From NCBI RefSeq assembly GCF_933509905.1, contig NZ_OW150024.1, forward strand, positions 2,592,001 to 2,656,000: a stretch of DNA of 64,000 bases. The letters run 5' to 3'. The stretch's first letter is position 1; each line of letters opens with the position of its first letter. The DNA is from Trichlorobacter ammonificans. Its GTDB lineage: Bacteria > Desulfobacterota > Desulfuromonadia > Geobacterales > Pseudopelobacteraceae. The notes beneath the pieces are model-generated. The model searched no databases and was not told the DNA's origin. It was given only the letters and a program-made list of their open reading frames with translations. Positions 63,680-64,000 of the stretch are shown here, in pieces. The position numbers and the translations under genes are program-made.

Positions 63680-64000
63680 TTAGGGTCGGTTGTCGTGACA
63701 CCTCGAGCACCTTGAAGTTTCCATTTCATTCAAAAGCCTTGGAAGCTTATCAGCAATGTTGTCCGAGTACCACAGCAGCACTCCATTTTCCCCATCAGAC
63801 TTGTAGTAAACACCACTATTATCTTGATTTTTTATAATTACAGCAAGCGCATTGGATATTATAGGGTTGTTATTCGTTCCAAATTCTTTGTCTATCAGAT
63901 AAAAAGCTAGCGCAGTATCCGCACAACACTCTACGCATCGTGGGGCTTCAGAATCATAGTTAAAGGTTGCAATATCTGTTAGCATGTATTTTTTTACCCC
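63680..64000 (-). CDS. Partial protein of unknown family, 5' end outside window
   Basis: The minus-strand frame is open to the window edge; an internal ATG at 63985 is probably not the start because reading continues upstream. The visible part of about 106 residues has CVECC, FGTNNNPIISNALAVIIKNQD, GVLLWYSDN and near its end CSRCHDNRP. The alternating helix pattern suggests an alpha/alpha toroid like that of glycosyl hydrolases, lyases or prenyl/terpene enzymes, in keeping with a glycan locus. CSRCH fits CXXCH, but no export signal can be seen to support heme attachment. Confidence 0.45.
   Translation of the reverse strand, partial: GVKKYMLTDIATFNYDSEAPRCVECCADTALAFYLIDKEFGTNNNPIISNALAVIIKNQDNSGVYYKSDGENGVLLWYSDNIADKLPRLLNEMETSRCSRCHDNRP

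Overview
The window reads as chromosome of a GC-rich deltaproteobacterium of the Geobacter/Trichlorobacter/Pelobacter type. This is inferred from the gene content: a chemoreceptor with a periplasmic c-type heme motif beside tandem hemerythrins, a MidA-type methyltransferase, a PilT retraction ATPase, paired kup genes and a sigma-54 glnK-amtB unit. No rRNA or other taxonomic marker is present, so the species is not assigned.

Layout. 1-1526: 5' part of a B-family DNA polymerase-like gene whose catalytic motifs look degraded. 1.6-4.1 kb: 2-Cys peroxiredoxin, cardiolipin synthase and a Rieske protein, all on the minus strand. 4.2-6.3 kb: glnK-amtB with a sigma-54 promoter and a terminator-like hairpin in the leader. 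6.35 kb: tRNA-Leu(CAG). 6.5-14.5 kb, minus strand: Hpt-glgA, then a heme chemoreceptor with two hemerythrins, then WYL regulator-MidA-HAD. 14.5-18.0 kb, plus strand: yqaA, two short-chain dehydrogenase-like genes, an rlpA-like gene and a secreted protein. 18.0-30.1 kb: a potassium-uptake block, small ORF-kdpABCDE followed by two kup paralogues. The kdp and kup promoters share an identically spaced box array (11-21-11 nt, -10 hexamer 60 nt from the first box), which looks like the operator of the encoded KdpE.

30.1-31.2 kb: pilT. 31.44 kb: tRNA-Gly(GCC). It is the attachment site of a 6.6-kb integrated element (31,493-38,109) bounded by a 24-bp direct repeat. The element carries an integrase, an excisionase-like HTH protein, a rolling-circle-type Rep, an IS481-family insertion and three AT-rich cargo ORFs, each followed by an attC-like hairpin. 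The tRNA's probable original terminator now lies beyond the far repeat.

38.2-64.0 kb: a large surface-polysaccharide locus on the minus strand. The first part holds export and envelope functions (undecaprenol/diacylglycerol kinase, PAP2, VanZ-like, Wzz, a multi-SLBB Wza-like protein with an 18-nt tandem repeat, Wzi and a CapD/WbpM dehydratase). Next is a translationally coupled block (GT4, methyltransferase, priming sugar transferase, aldo/keto reductase and E1 alpha/beta thiamine-diphosphate dehydrogenase subunits). Last is a clearly AT-rich block with a class-II amidotransferase/WbpG-like fusion, nucleotide-sugar enzymes, glycosyltransferase, Wzy, Wzx and a partial gene at the window edge. 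Together these describe a Wzx/Wzy-dependent capsule or EPS pathway that probably makes an unusual sugar.
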